A stretch of DNA of 64,000 nucleotides, taken from assembly GCF_018860825.1 (NCBI RefSeq), contig NZ_JAHKPZ010000004.1, forward strand, positions 186,001 to 250,000. Reading direction: 5' to 3'. Position numbers and translations under genes: made by a program. The notes under the pieces were generated by a model, which saw only the letters and a program-made list of their open reading frames with translations, ran no database searches and was not told the origin of the DNA. The DNA is from Lacinutrix sp. C3R15 (GTDB lineage Bacteria > Bacteroidota > Bacteroidia > Flavobacteriales > Flavobacteriaceae). Below are positions 1 to 9,696 of the stretch, one piece after another; the first letter of the stretch is position 1, and each line of letters opens with the position of its first letter.

Positions 1-741
1 CACAATGTATTACGTACTAAAATTTTAAAAGTCTTTTTATTTGGCATAAAATTTATTTCAATTAACAAAGGTAGAGCAGAGAAAAAAGCACTAGTTTCAG
101 GAAAAAATTTTAAACAATTAAAAACAACACATGAGCGTTATGCTACCGTTTTTAAAAAACTAGGTTATCCTATAGATTTAAGTAATCCAACGTTTGCTAA
201 ACGCGTTAAACTAAGCGCAAGCATACTTGCTAAAACTGGTGAAAAAAATAGAAAATGGATTGGTGTTGCGCCTTTTGCTACGTACAAAAGTAAAATGTAT
301 CCTCTTGATGCTATGCAAGTAGTTATTGCAGCATTATCTAAAACACATACGGTTTTTTTGTTTGGAGGAAAAGCAGATAAAGAAGCACTAAAAAGTTTAG
401 TGGTAAATACGCATGTAATTAATTTAGCAGGACAGTTGTCTTTAAACGAAGAGCTAGACGTAATTTCAAATTTAGATGTTATGTTGTCTATGGATTCTGG
501 AAACGCCCATATTGCAGCTATGCTTGGTAAAAAAGTAGTTACAATTTGGGGTGTAACGCATCCTTTTGCAGGTTTTTATCCGTTTAATCAACCTGAAAAT
601 TATGCGCTATTAGCAGATAAAAAACAATTTCCTTTAATACCTACTTCTATCTACGGAAATACTTTTCCGAAAGCATATGAAGAAGCTTCAAAAAGTATTT
701 CTCCTCAAAAAGTTATAGATACAATAAATACTATAATTTAA
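1..741 (+). CDS. Glycosyltransferase family 9 (heptosyltransferase-like), 5' end outside window
   Basis: The reading frame is open from base 1, so the start lies outside the window; 246 codons are visible. The C-terminal half shows the family 9 pattern: a strand GVAPFA, then FLFGGKADKE, then SMDSGNAHIAAMLGKKV followed by TIWGVTHP, which corresponds to the nucleotide-sugar binding region of ADP-heptose:LPS heptosyltransferases. Such enzymes act at the inner face of the cytoplasmic membrane and add a sugar to the growing lipid A core. The donor cannot be told from sequence alone. A terminator-like hairpin follows the stop codon. About 90-100 N-terminal residues are probably missing, judged from the usual 330-350 residue family length. 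Confidence 0.85.
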   Translation, partial: HNVLRTKILKVFLFGIKFISINKGRAEKKALVSGKNFKQLKTTHERYATVFKKLGYPIDLSNPTFAKRVKLSASILAKTGEKNRKWIGVAPFATYKSKMYPLDAMQVVIAALSKTHTVFLFGGKADKEALKSLVVNTHVINLAGQLSLNEELDVISNLDVMLSMDSGNAHIAAMLGKKVVTIWGVTHPFAGFYPFNQPENYALLADKKQFPLIPTSIYGNTFPKAYEEASKSISPQKVIDTINTII

Positions 742-767
742 AATAGTAATAGGTATAAAACAAAAAA

Positions 768-787
768 CCCTACTCCAAAGAGTAGGG
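768..787 (+). terminator. Hairpin after the glycosyltransferase gene
   Basis: CCCTACTC / GAGTAGGG form a perfect 8-bp stem with a CAAA loop, followed by a short T-rich stretch (CTCATTTT). It lies 27 bases after the stop codon. The T tract is weak, so this is a probable rather than certain intrinsic terminator. Confidence 0.6.
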
Positions 788-996
788 CTCATTTTAAACA
801 TACCATAAAATAAATAATCCCTAACTATTATTATTTTTGTTTAAAACTTAAACGAATATATTTGCTTTATTTATTAAAAGAAGCAAACCTCAAGTTAAAA
901 ACTATATAATCGTTAAAGTGTGTGTTTGTTAGGTTGAAACAACATGTATCATCGATAAAAAGAAGATTAATGCTAATTTAGCGTGTTTTTTATTCT

Positions 997-2049
997 TTAT
1001 ACATCATCATAATCAACAGTAATTTTAGGTGTTGTTGGGTGCGCTTGACAAGTTAAAATTAAACCTTCAGCCAATTCGCTTTCTGTTAAAATGTTATTTT
1101 GTCTCATTGTTGCTTTTCCTTCTGTAACTCTAGCGATGCAGCTGCTACAAATTCCTCCTTGACAAGAATAAGGAGCATCTAAATCTTCATCTAAAGCAGC
1201 CTCTAGAATAGATTGTTTTTGAGACATAGTAAATGTTGCTGTTTCATCATCTACAGTTATGGTAATTTCTGTATTTCCGCTAGCAACTTCTTCATTTACA
1301 GGAGCTGTTTTTGCAGCTTTAAAAAGTTCAAAGTGAATACGTTCTTTAGGTATTTCGTGTTCTGTTAAAACATCTTTAACAGTATAAATCATTGCTTCTG
1401 GTCCGCAAAGATAAAAAGCATCTACATCTATGTTTTTATGCTTATTTTTCATCACATAATTTACAGTGCTTTTTTCTATTCTTCCAAAAATAGCATCGTC
1501 TTCATCTTGTTGACTAAATAAAAACTGTATAGAAAATCTATCTTTATACGCATGTTGTAAATCTAACAACTCTTTTAAAAACATGGTTTCTTTGTTCGTT
1601 TTGTTTCCGTAAACAAGAATTACCTTACTGTGTATTTCTTCTTCTAAAGCACATTTTATAATGCTTAAAATAGGAGTAATACCGCTTCCTGCAGCAAATG
1701 CTGCTATGTTTTTTGTTATAGAGTCGTTAGGTGTAAATACAAATCTACCTTTTGGCGAAGCTACTTCTAAAGTGTCACCAATTTGTAAGTTATTGTTTGC
1801 ATAAGCAGAAAAAGTACCTCCTTCAACTTCTTTTACAGCAACTTTTAATTCACCGCTTTTTGGTGAAGCGCATAAGGAGTAATCGCGTCTTACCTCGTTA
1901 CCATTAATAAGGGTTTTTATAGTTATATATTGTCCTGCTTTAAAAGTAAAAGCTTCTTTTAAATTGTCAGGAACATTAAAAGAAATAGTTACAGCCTTTT
2001 CTGTTTCTCTTTGTATATCTTTAATGGTTAATGTATGAAATTGTGACAT
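997..2049 (-). CDS. PaaE-like flavin reductase with C-terminal [2Fe-2S] ferredoxin domain
   Basis: This 350-residue protein has the FNR-plus-ferredoxin layout of phenylacetyl-CoA oxygenase reductase PaaE and related electron-transfer enzymes. Residues 1-105 form the FAD barrel with the RDYS flavin motif (55-58). Residues 110-245 form the NAD(P)H domain with GSGITP (121-126) and CGPE (215-218). Residues 260-350 are a plant-type ferredoxin with Cys296, Cys301, Cys304 and Cys334. It would pass electrons from NADPH through FAD to a partner oxygenase or desaturase. No paaABCD genes are adjacent, so the partner is unknown and the name PaaE would overstate the case. It is divergently transcribed from the DUF5687 gene across a palindrome. 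Confidence 0.85.
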   Translation of the reverse strand: MSQFHTLTIKDIQRETEKAVTISFNVPDNLKEAFTFKAGQYITIKTLINGNEVRRDYSLCASPKSGELKVAVKEVEGGTFSAYANNNLQIGDTLEVASPKGRFVFTPNDSITKNIAAFAAGSGITPILSIIKCALEEEIHSKVILVYGNKTNKETMFLKELLDLQHAYKDRFSIQFLFSQQDEDDAIFGRIEKSTVNYVMKNKHKNIDVDAFYLCGPEAMIYTVKDVLTEHEIPKERIHFELFKAAKTAPVNEEVASGNTEITITVDDETATFTMSQKQSILEAALDEDLDAPYSCQGGICSSCIARVTEGKATMRQNNILTESELAEGLILTCQAHPTTPKITVDYDDV

Positions 2050-2091
2050 ATTTTTATTTTTTGTAAAAATAAGAAACTAAAACAGTAATTT

Positions 2092-2112
2092 CATTTTGTT
2101 TGTAACAAAATG
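2092..2112. promoter_or_regulatory. Perfect palindrome in a divergent intergenic region
   Basis: CATTTTGTT and AACAAAATG form a perfect 9-bp inverted repeat with a TGT spacer, midway between the starts of two divergent genes (2049 on minus, 2149 on plus). Its place and symmetry suit an operator, but no regulator is known and AT-rich palindromes can occur by chance. Confidence 0.4.
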
Positions 2113-2148
2113 AGCTTTAATATTACTAATGATTTAAAACCAACCATA

Positions 2149-3627
2149 ATGATACAACGTTTTTTAGATTTAGAGTGGAAACAATTTACTAGGTCTGCAA
2201 GCTTTGGTAAAAGTGTAGCGCTAAAAATAGTAATGATCTTTTTTGCATTATATTTTATTGGCATGTTTTTAATTATGGGTGTTGCCATGTATCCATTGCT
2301 AAAAAAAATATCTCCAGAAAGTGACCCTTTTATTCTTTTTAATGGTTTTATTTTCTTCTGGATTTTAGGAGATTTAGTGCTTCGGTTTTTCTTTCAGAAA
2401 TTACCTGTAATGAGTGTAAAACCATTACTTGTGCTGCCTATAAAACGTAAAAAAATAGTGAATTTTGTATTGAATAAATCGGCATTGTCCTTTTTTAATT
2501 TCTTGCCTTTATTTGCTATTGTACCTTTTGGCTTAACCCTTATCTTTAACGGTTATTCTGTTTCTACCATTGTGGTTTGGATGTTTACCATGCTGCTAAT
2601 TACGCTTATTAATAATTATTTAAATTTTATTATTGAAAGCCTTGCAGCCAAAACAGAGTTGTCTTTTTTACCTGTTATTCTTTTTGCAGGTTCTCTTTAT
2701 ACATTAAACCATTTTGAATTAATAAATATTGCAGATCTACTGTCTTCTGGTATTCAGTCTGTTGCTGCTAATCCGTTGTTGTTAGTGGTGCTCTTTTTTA
2801 TATTAATTGGTTTGTATTGGTATAACTTTACAATACTTCGTAATAAATTGTTTTTAGACAGTTCTTTACAAACAAAAACGCAAGAAGTACAAGCTTCAAA
2901 TCTTGAATGGACTAAAAAATTTGGTGATATAGCACCTTTTATGCAACTAGATTTAAAATTACTCTGGCGTAATAAAAGACCAAAATCTGCAGTTTGGATG
3001 TTGGCTTTTGGTCTTTTGTATGGTTTGTTCTTTTATCCTAATCCTATATACCAAGACAAAGAATTTTTGTTTGCTTTTGTAGGCATATTTGTTACAGGTA
3101 TTTTTCTTATCAACTTTGGGCAATTCATTCCGGCTTGGGATAGTGGGTATTACAAAATGCTAATGAGTCAAAATATTAAGTACCAACAATACTTAAAATC
3201 TAAATACACATTAATGACTTTAAGTGTTATTTTATTGTTTGTACTAAGTATACCTTATGTGTACTTTGGTTGGAAAATACTACTAGCCCATTTTGCTGCA
3301 GCAGTATATAACATAGGTGTAAATACATATGTTATTTTACTAGGAGGTTCTTTTAACCGTAAAAAAATTGATTTAAATCAAAGAGCAGCCTTTAATTTTC
3401 AAGGTACTGGAGCTGTGCAATGGCTTATTGGTTTGCCTTTATTGCTTTTACCAATAGGTATTTTTGCTGTTTTTAATTTTGCTTTTAGCTTTGAAATTGG
3501 TATTCTAGTATTAACGCTTTTAGGTGTAACAGGAATTATTTTACACCAAAAAATAATGCAATTTATTACCAAAAAATACCTGGCTTCAAAACATAAAATG
3601 ATTGCTGCTTTTGATCAAGATAATTAA
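2149..3627 (+). CDS. DUF5687 family multi-pass membrane protein, probable ABC permease
   Basis: I start this protein at the ATG at 2149, giving MIQRFLDLEWKQF, which matches the usual family beginning; an upstream ATG at 2110 would add 13 residues and overlap the palindrome. About 492 residues follow with many hydrophobic segments (roughly ten), including helices near residues 25-50, 160-215 and 300-460. No catalytic motif is visible. The ATPase gene begins 11 bases downstream, so the two very likely form one ABC exporter in the inner membrane, with this protein as permease. The substrate cannot be inferred. Confidence 0.8.
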   Translation: MIQRFLDLEWKQFTRSASFGKSVALKIVMIFFALYFIGMFLIMGVAMYPLLKKISPESDPFILFNGFIFFWILGDLVLRFFFQKLPVMSVKPLLVLPIKRKKIVNFVLNKSALSFFNFLPLFAIVPFGLTLIFNGYSVSTIVVWMFTMLLITLINNYLNFIIESLAAKTELSFLPVILFAGSLYTLNHFELINIADLLSSGIQSVAANPLLLVVLFFILIGLYWYNFTILRNKLFLDSSLQTKTQEVQASNLEWTKKFGDIAPFMQLDLKLLWRNKRPKSAVWMLAFGLLYGLFFYPNPIYQDKEFLFAFVGIFVTGIFLINFGQFIPAWDSGYYKMLMSQNIKYQQYLKSKYTLMTLSVILLFVLSIPYVYFGWKILLAHFAAAVYNIGVNTYVILLGGSFNRKKIDLNQRAAFNFQGTGAVQWLIGLPLLLLPIGIFAVFNFAFSFEIGILVLTLLGVTGIILHQKIMQFITKKYLASKHKMIAAFDQDN

Positions 3628-3638
3628 AAAATAACAAG

Positions 3639-4346
3639 ATGATAACGACTACAAATCTTTCCAAAAAATATAATACTAATCCGGTTTTAAACATAGCGCA
3701 TTTAGAGATTCCTAAAGGGCAGAGTTTTGGTTTGGTTGGTAATAATGGTGCAGGAAAAACCACGTATTTTAGTTTATTATTAGATTTAATACAACCAACT
3801 ACAGGATGTATTAAAAACAATGATATTCAAGTAAACCTTAGTGAAGACTGGAAACCATTTACTTCTTCTTTTATAGACGAAAGTTTTTTAATTGGTTACC
3901 TCACTGCAGAAGAATACTTTTATTTTGTTGGTGAACTTAGAGGGCAAAATAAAGCAGATGTAGATGCATTAGTAGCTACATTTGAAGATTTTTTTCACGG
4001 CGAAATTCTTGGTCAGAAAAAGTATTTAAGAGATTTAAGTAAAGGAAATCAAAAAAAAGCAGGAATTGTTGCTGCTCTTATTGGTAATCCTGAAGTAATT
4101 ATTTTAGATGAGCCTTTTGCTAATCTAGATCCAACTACACAAATAAAACTAAAACAAATAGTAAAAGACCTAGCAAAAGAGCAAGGGGTAACAGTGCTTA
4201 TTTCTAGTCATGATTTAATGCATGTTACAGATGTTTGTGAGCGTATTGTTGTATTAGAAAAAGGAGAAATTGTTAAAGATATTGTTACAAGTCAAGCCAC
4301 TTTAAAAGAACTTGAAAATCATTTTGCAGGAACACAAAAAATCTAA
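3639..4346 (+). CDS. ABC transporter ATP-binding protein
   Basis: This 235-residue ATPase has all the expected parts: Walker A GNNGAGKTT near residue 34, the signature LSKGNQKKAGI near 140, Walker B VIILDEPFANLDP near 155, and the switch histidine in LISSHDL near 187. The signature reads LSKGNQ rather than LSGGQ, a common variation in the exporter subfamily with separate permeases. The gene follows the DUF5687 permease by 11 bases and would power that transporter from the cytoplasmic face. Confidence 0.93.
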   Translation: MITTTNLSKKYNTNPVLNIAHLEIPKGQSFGLVGNNGAGKTTYFSLLLDLIQPTTGCIKNNDIQVNLSEDWKPFTSSFIDESFLIGYLTAEEYFYFVGELRGQNKADVDALVATFEDFFHGEILGQKKYLRDLSKGNQKKAGIVAALIGNPEVIILDEPFANLDPTTQIKLKQIVKDLAKEQGVTVLISSHDLMHVTDVCERIVVLEKGEIVKDIVTSQATLKELENHFAGTQKI

Positions 4347-4538
4347 AAACAACTAGTTTTTATAGCTAAATAAAAAAAGATGCGTATTTTTACCTACTTA
4401 TGTAGCATTTATTGCAAGTAAGTGATAGTATTTATAATATTTGCCTGAGTTTACAGTTATTTATTTGAGTTAAATACACCGCTTTTATAATGAGCATAAA
4501 TAAATTTAATATTTTTACTACTAGACAAAATAATTCTA

Positions 4539-4571
4539 TTTTTTGTACGAATGTGAAGCAGTTGATTTTTG
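4539..4571 (+). promoter_or_regulatory. Candidate Bacteroidota promoter before sprE
   Basis: A TTTTTTG at 4539-4545 is followed after 18 bases by GATTTTTG at 4564-4571. This resembles the Bacteroidota -33 TTTG / -7 TAnnTTTG pattern with one mismatch in the -7 box, and sits about 50 bases before the sprE start. Confidence 0.4.
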
Positions 4572-4619
4572 CAGAAAATTTTTATTTAGTTATTCGCAAA
4601 AATGAAAATTTTTATTAAA

Positions 4620-7193
4620 ATGAAAACATCTTACAAAATAATATTAACCCTTTTAGTTTTAGTTACTTTAATAACTAGCTGTTCTAGAAAAAAGAACACT
4701 TTTATTAGCAGAAACTACCATGCTTTAGCTGCAAGAGACAACGTACTTTTTAATGGTTATAATGCATTAGAAGAAGGTAGAGAAAACCTTATACAAAACT
4801 ATACCGATAATTATTGGGAAATTCTTCCTATTGAGCGTATGCAGGTTTTTGAAGAGGTTACACTGCCTGGACAAAACAAAAACCAAAGCTTTAGTAGAGC
4901 CGAAGAAAAAGCAGTAAAAGCCATTCAAAAACACGGTATGAATATTCAGGGTAAAGAATATAATTACCAAATAGACGAAGCATATTTACTTTTAGGAAAA
5001 GCGCGTTATTTTGACCAGCGTTTTGTACCTGCTTTAGAATCTTTTAATTATATTTTATATAAATATCCTGCAAGTAACAATATAAACCAAGCTAAGGTTT
5101 GGAGAGAAAAAACAAATATACGTTTAGAAAATGACGAGCTTGCTATTAAAAATTTAAAACGCCTTTTAGAACAAGAAGAATTAAGCGGACAAGATTTAGC
5201 AGATGCAACCTCTATACTTGCACAAGCATATATAAATACAAAATCTTTAGATAGCGCTATCACACAAATAGGGATTGCTGCTAAAGCAACAAAAAGTAAT
5301 GATGAACGCGGAAGGTATCGTTTTATTCAAGGGCAGTTATACAATGCTTTAGGAGATAAAGACAGTGCTAATATTGCTTTTGATAGAGTGATAGATCTTA
5401 ACCGTAGTACGCCAAGAATGTATCTTATTAGTGCACATATTGAAAAAGCTAAAAACTTTGATTATAACCAAGGCAACAAACTTGAATTTTTTGAACTGTT
5501 AACCGATTTAGAAGAAAATCGCGAAAACAGACCTTATTTAGATAAAATTTATCACCAAATAGCCGAGTATCATGTAAAAAATAATTCAGATTCCCTGGCG
5601 CTTGTGTATTATAACAAATCGCTGCGTACAGATTCTAATGACAAAGTTTTAAAAGCCAAAAATTATGAAATTATTGGTGACATGAAATTTGATGTAGCAG
5701 AATATAAAGATGCAGGAGATTATTATGATAGTACCATGACAAATATGGTACAAAACAGTAAGCCATATCGAGTTATTAAGCGTAAAAGAGACAACTTAGA
5801 AGATGTTATTTACTATGAAGATATTGCAAAAAACAACGATAGCATATTACAACTAGTAGCTTTACCAAAAGAAGCTAAGATTGCCTATTTTGAGGAATAT
5901 ATTGAAAAACTTAAAATAGCTGCAGAAAAAGAACAAGAAAGACTAGAAGCAGCAGAAAAAAACAAAGAACTTGTATCTGTAAATAATAATTTTGGTAATA
6001 GTACTTCAGGATTAATTGGAGTAAAAGGATCTTCAGGAGGACCAATGTCTGGACAAGGATCTTCTTTTTACTTTTATAATACAACAACAGTAGCTTATGG
6101 TAAATCAGAATTTACTAAAAATTGGGGAAATCGTAAATTACAAGACGATTGGAGATGGTCTAATAGTATTAAATCTGCAATAAGTACTACAGAAACAAAT
6201 ACAGCAATAACTAATGCATCTAATGAAGAATTGTATGACCCTCATTTTTATATAGCTCAAATCCCTTCAGAAGAAAAAGTAGTAGACAGTATTGCTAAAG
6301 AACGAAACTTTGCCTATTACCAGTTGGGTTTAATTTATAAAGAGAAATTTAAAGAATACTCTTTAGCTATTACTAACTTTACACAATTACTAGATAATAA
6401 CCCTGAAGAAAACTTAATACTTCCATCAAAATATAACTTGTATAAAATATATCAGTTATTAGGAGAGGAAACAGAAGCAAACTTCATAAAAGAAGATATC
6501 ATAACTACTTATCCAGATTCTAGATACGCAACCATTTTAAACAATCCCGAAGCTGCAAATCTCGAAGATAAAAATAGTCCAGAAACAATTTATAAAAACC
6601 TTTACAATCAATTTACAAATCAAGAATATGCCAAAGTGCTTTCTAATATAGATACCTATATTACTGCTTTTGAAGCAGAAGATATTGTTTCAAAGTTCGA
6701 ACTTCTTAAGGCTACTACTACAGGACGGTTATATGGTTATGAGGCCTATAGTAAAGCAATTAATTTTGTAGCACTAAACTATGCAAATACACCAGAAGGT
6801 AAACAGGCACAAAACCTAGTAAGTACTGCATTGCCAAAATTATCTAAAAAAGTATTTGTTTCAGATACCTTAAAAGGAAACTATAAGGTTTTATATAAAT
6901 TTAATGCTACAGATACAGAAGAAATAACAAGCTTTGTAAAAACTTTAAACGAAGTGAACTCTAATATTTCGCATTATGATTTAAGTACATCTGTAGATGT
7001 ATATGATCCTGAAACCATATTTGTAGTAGTTCACGGTTTAAAAAGTATAGATGGAGCAAAAGGATTTGCTTTTATATTAAGAGATGAAGATAGATATAAA
7101 ATAACCAAACCATCTATTGCTATTTCGTCCCAAAACTATCAAATCGTTCAAATACATAAAAATGTAGAAGACTATATTAAAGAGTACCAATAA
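4620..7193 (+). CDS. sprE: SprE/PorW: T9SS and gliding TPR lipoprotein
   Basis: I prefer the ATG at 4620 (MKTSYKIIL); an ATG at 4602 would add six residues. The lipobox LITSC puts the lipidated cysteine at residue 21. The mature part opens with SRKKNTFISRNYHALAARDNVLFNGYNALEEG, cut here only as a recognisable beginning typical of SprE. TPR-like helices fill much of the next 450 residues, with a Gly/Ser-rich break near 470 and more TPR units in the C-terminal third. SprE (PorW in Porphyromonas) is needed for type IX secretion and gliding in Flavobacterium. The next gene starts 13 bases downstream, giving an operon with bactofilin and atpZ. Confidence 0.88.
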   Translation: MKTSYKIILTLLVLVTLITSCSRKKNTFISRNYHALAARDNVLFNGYNALEEGRENLIQNYTDNYWEILPIERMQVFEEVTLPGQNKNQSFSRAEEKAVKAIQKHGMNIQGKEYNYQIDEAYLLLGKARYFDQRFVPALESFNYILYKYPASNNINQAKVWREKTNIRLENDELAIKNLKRLLEQEELSGQDLADATSILAQAYINTKSLDSAITQIGIAAKATKSNDERGRYRFIQGQLYNALGDKDSANIAFDRVIDLNRSTPRMYLISAHIEKAKNFDYNQGNKLEFFELLTDLEENRENRPYLDKIYHQIAEYHVKNNSDSLALVYYNKSLRTDSNDKVLKAKNYEIIGDMKFDVAEYKDAGDYYDSTMTNMVQNSKPYRVIKRKRDNLEDVIYYEDIAKNNDSILQLVALPKEAKIAYFEEYIEKLKIAAEKEQERLEAAEKNKELVSVNNNFGNSTSGLIGVKGSSGGPMSGQGSSFYFYNTTTVAYGKSEFTKNWGNRKLQDDWRWSNSIKSAISTTETNTAITNASNEELYDPHFYIAQIPSEEKVVDSIAKERNFAYYQLGLIYKEKFKEYSLAITNFTQLLDNNPEENLILPSKYNLYKIYQLLGEETEANFIKEDIITTYPDSRYATILNNPEAANLEDKNSPETIYKNLYNQFTNQEYAKVLSNIDTYITAFEAEDIVSKFELLKATTTGRLYGYEAYSKAINFVALNYANTPEGKQAQNLVSTALPKLSKKVFVSDTLKGNYKVLYKFNATDTEEITSFVKTLNEVNSNISHYDLSTSVDVYDPETIFVVVHGLKSIDGAKGFAFILRDEDRYKITKPSIAISSQNYQIVQIHKNVEDYIKEYQ

Positions 7194-7206
7194 TAAAACC
7201 AAGGTT

Positions 7207-7617
7207 ATGTTTTCAGACAAAAAAAAAGATAAAAATAATTACGAAAATTCTTCAAGCCAAAACATTATAGCAAAAGGAACCAAAATTATTGGCGACTTAT
7301 TAAGTGAAGGGGATTTAAGAATAGACGGAACAGTAGACGGAAACATACAAACTCCAGGAAAAGTAGTAGTAGGTAAGTCTGGAGTTATACAAGGAAAACT
7401 AAGCGCATCAGACGCGTATTTTCAAGGTAAATTTTCGGGAAACTTAAATTTGTCAGGTACACTAACCTTAAAATCTTCTGCGCATATTGAAGGTGAAGTT
7501 GTTTTAGGTAAACTAGAAGTAGAACCAGGAGCAACATTTAATGTAACGTGCGTAATGAAAGGTGCAGTGAAAGATTTAAATCATGGCAAACAACAAAAAT
7601 CAGAAAAAACAGCTTAA
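7207..7617 (+). CDS. Bactofilin (polymer-forming cytoskeletal protein)
   Basis: This 136-residue protein has the bactofilin core at about residues 25-115: a right-handed beta-helix of short repeats such as GTVDGNI, GKVVVGKSGVIQGKL, GNLNLSGTL and HIEGEVVLGKLEV. A charged disordered head and tail flank it. Bactofilins polymerise without nucleotide on the cytoplasmic face of the membrane and help position envelope machinery. The gene lies between sprE and atpZ, and its last 35 bases overlap the atpZ start in another frame. Confidence 0.9.
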   Translation: MFSDKKKDKNNYENSSSQNIIAKGTKIIGDLLSEGDLRIDGTVDGNIQTPGKVVVGKSGVIQGKLSASDAYFQGKFSGNLNLSGTLTLKSSAHIEGEVVLGKLEVEPGATFNVTCVMKGAVKDLNHGKQQKSEKTA

Positions 7618-7825
7618 TCCTTTTATTCGGTTTTCATCTATTGCTATTCAAATGGGACTTACTATATATTTAGGAAGTAAGCTTGGAGAGTGGGTAGATG
7701 TTAAATGTAATAACACCAACCAGTTGTATTATAAAATTATAACATTACTTTCTGTATTTATAGCTATGTATGCTGTGATAAAACAAGTGCTAAAAATCAC
7801 CAATAACAATTCTTCCAAAAAATAA
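7583..7825 (+). CDS. atpZ: AtpZ/AtpI-family small membrane protein
   Basis: The protein has 80 residues and two hydrophobic segments (about 18-36 and 50-66), with the family marker GLTIYLGSKLGEWVD in the first. AtpZ/AtpI proteins sit beside F0 genes in many bacteria; proposed roles are c-ring assembly or magnesium/calcium entry, but these are not settled. The start ATG lies inside the end of the bactofilin gene (35-base overlap), which suggests coupled translation. Six bases separate it from the next membrane protein. Confidence 0.8.
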   Translation: MANNKNQKKQLNPFIRFSSIAIQMGLTIYLGSKLGEWVDVKCNNTNQLYYKIITLLSVFIAMYAVIKQVLKITNNNSSKK

Positions 7826-7831
7826 TAAGTA

Positions 7832-8203
7832 ATGAGTAAGCGTATTTTAGTTGTAACCAGTATATTTTTTGGTTTATTTTTAATAGCCTACAACCTTCAT
7901 AACTATTTAATAGATGCTGTGTTGTCATTTTCTTTGCTTAAGGTATATACCTTTCACTTAATAGCAGCTATTATTATATATGTTAGTATAGAAATAATCT
8001 CTGATAAATTACCAAATCAAGCAGGTTACGCGTATTTAACTTTAATATTTATTAAAATAGGAATATTTGTTTTAATTTTTCAATCAAGTGTTTTTGCTAA
8101 AGATGATTTAACACAAATAGAAAGAGTTGGTTTAGTTGTTCCGCTATTTCTATTTTTAATTATAGAAGCTATTAGTGTTTCAAGGCTTTTAAATAACCAA
8201 TAA
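7832..8203 (+). CDS. Small four-helix membrane protein of the atp locus
   Basis: The 123 residues hold four predicted membrane helices (about 5-22, 35-55, 65-87 and 98-117) and no recognisable catalytic motif. It resembles a flavobacterial family found just before atpB, often annotated DUF6168; that name is tentative. By position it takes the place of atpI in other atp operons, so a role in ATPase assembly is possible but unproven. A separate promoter appears to lie between it and atpB. Confidence 0.65.
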   Translation: MSKRILVVTSIFFGLFLIAYNLHNYLIDAVLSFSLLKVYTFHLIAAIIIYVSIEIISDKLPNQAGYAYLTLIFIKIGIFVLIFQSSVFAKDDLTQIERVGLVVPLFLFLIIEAISVSRLLNNQ

Positions 8204-8289
8204 TCAGCTGTTTTTCACTTTTTTTTGTTTAAAAATCAACTCAAAAAAAATCAAACTCAAAAAAGCCTTTATTTTTTTAAATTATTACT

Positions 8290-8297
8290 TACATTTG
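8290..8297 (+). promoter_or_regulatory. -7 promoter box before atpB
   Basis: TACATTTG matches the Bacteroidota TAnnTTTG -7 consensus exactly and lies 43 bases before the atpB start. A clear -33 TTTG is not visible at the expected spacing; the upstream stretch is a T-rich run. Confidence 0.55.
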
Positions 8298-8339
8298 CAC
8301 AAAATTTACAAAGCATAAATTCATTTAGTTACAAAAAGC

Positions 8340-9452
8340 ATGATGGTGTCAAAAAAATCTATCAATTTTATAGCGATATTAGTTCTCACTTTATTTTCAG
8401 TTTCCTCTTATGGAAATAGTGATAAACAAGAACCAGGAAATCCGGTGAATACTGCTCAAGAAATTAAAGAGTATATCGCGCATCACTTAAAAGATTCTCA
8501 TGACTTCCATTTGTTTACGCATAATGAGTCTGGAACTCATATTAGTTTCCCATTACCAGTAATTGTTTGGACTAGTAATGGTTTAAAAACGTTTATGTCT
8601 TCAGCTTTTCATCACGATGATAGTGGAAGCGTAATTGTAGAAAAAGGAGATACGCGTTTAGTAAAACTGCACAGTAAAATATACGAGCTAGATGCAGGAG
8701 CAACAACAGTTGCTTTTGATGAGCACCACCACCCAGAAAATGCACACAAAGTATTAGATTTTTCTATTACAAAATCTGTATTTGGAATGTTGCTAGCAGG
8801 TCTTTTAATGTTATTAGGTTTTAGTGCATTAGCAAGAGGTTATAAAAAAGGACACTCTGTACCAAAAGGTATTGGTAGAATTTTAGAGCCTTTAGTAATC
8901 TATGTAAGAGATGATATTGCAAAGCCAAATATTGGTGAGAAAAAGTACCGTAAGTTTATGGGCTTTTTGTTAACTGTATTTTTCTTTATCTGGATATTGA
9001 ATTTATTAGGGTTAACACCAATAGGGTTTAACGTTACAGGACAAATAGCAGTAACAGCTTGTTTAGCTATTTTTACTGCAGTAATATATTTATTTAGTGG
9101 AAGTAAAGATTTCTGGAAACACACCTTATGGATGCCAGGAGTACCAGTAGTTTTACGTCCAATATTAGCAGTGATAGAGCTAATCGGTTTTGTTTTAATC
9201 AAACCTTTCTCTTTATTAGTGCGTTTATTTGCAAACATGACAGCAGGTCACTTTGTGGTAATGAGCTTAATTGCATTAATGATTACAATGAAAGAATCAT
9301 TTGGTGTTGTAGGATCAACAGGAATGTCATTAGTGTTAGCATTATTTATTTCGGTTATTGAAATTTTAGTAGCCTTTTTACAAGCATTTATTTTCACGAT
9401 GTTATCATCGTTATTTATAGGAATGGCTGTTGAAGAACATGACCATCATTAA
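8340..9452 (+). CDS. atpB: F0F1 ATP synthase subunit a
   Basis: Subunit a forms the proton half-channels against the c-ring. The essential arginine is Arg295 in LLVRLFANMTAGH, and FLQAFIFTMLSSLFIGMA near the end is the usual last helix. The first 25 residues look like a signal peptide, followed by a periplasmic domain of about 110 residues with His-rich patches (AFHHDD, EHHHPE); this long N-terminus is normal for Bacteroidota AtpB. Two adjacent ATGs (8340, 8343) are equally possible starts. It is first in the atpB-E-F-H-A-G run. Confidence 0.96.
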   Translation: MMVSKKSINFIAILVLTLFSVSSYGNSDKQEPGNPVNTAQEIKEYIAHHLKDSHDFHLFTHNESGTHISFPLPVIVWTSNGLKTFMSSAFHHDDSGSVIVEKGDTRLVKLHSKIYELDAGATTVAFDEHHHPENAHKVLDFSITKSVFGMLLAGLLMLLGFSALARGYKKGHSVPKGIGRILEPLVIYVRDDIAKPNIGEKKYRKFMGFLLTVFFFIWILNLLGLTPIGFNVTGQIAVTACLAIFTAVIYLFSGSKDFWKHTLWMPGVPVVLRPILAVIELIGFVLIKPFSLLVRLFANMTAGHFVVMSLIALMITMKESFGVVGSTGMSLVLALFISVIEILVAFLQAFIFTMLSSLFIGMAVEEHDHH

Positions 9453-9480
9453 TAAGAATTTGTTTAATTAATATTTATAA

Positions 9481-9681
<201 letters not shown>

Positions 9682-9696
9682 TCCTAAAACAAAAAG

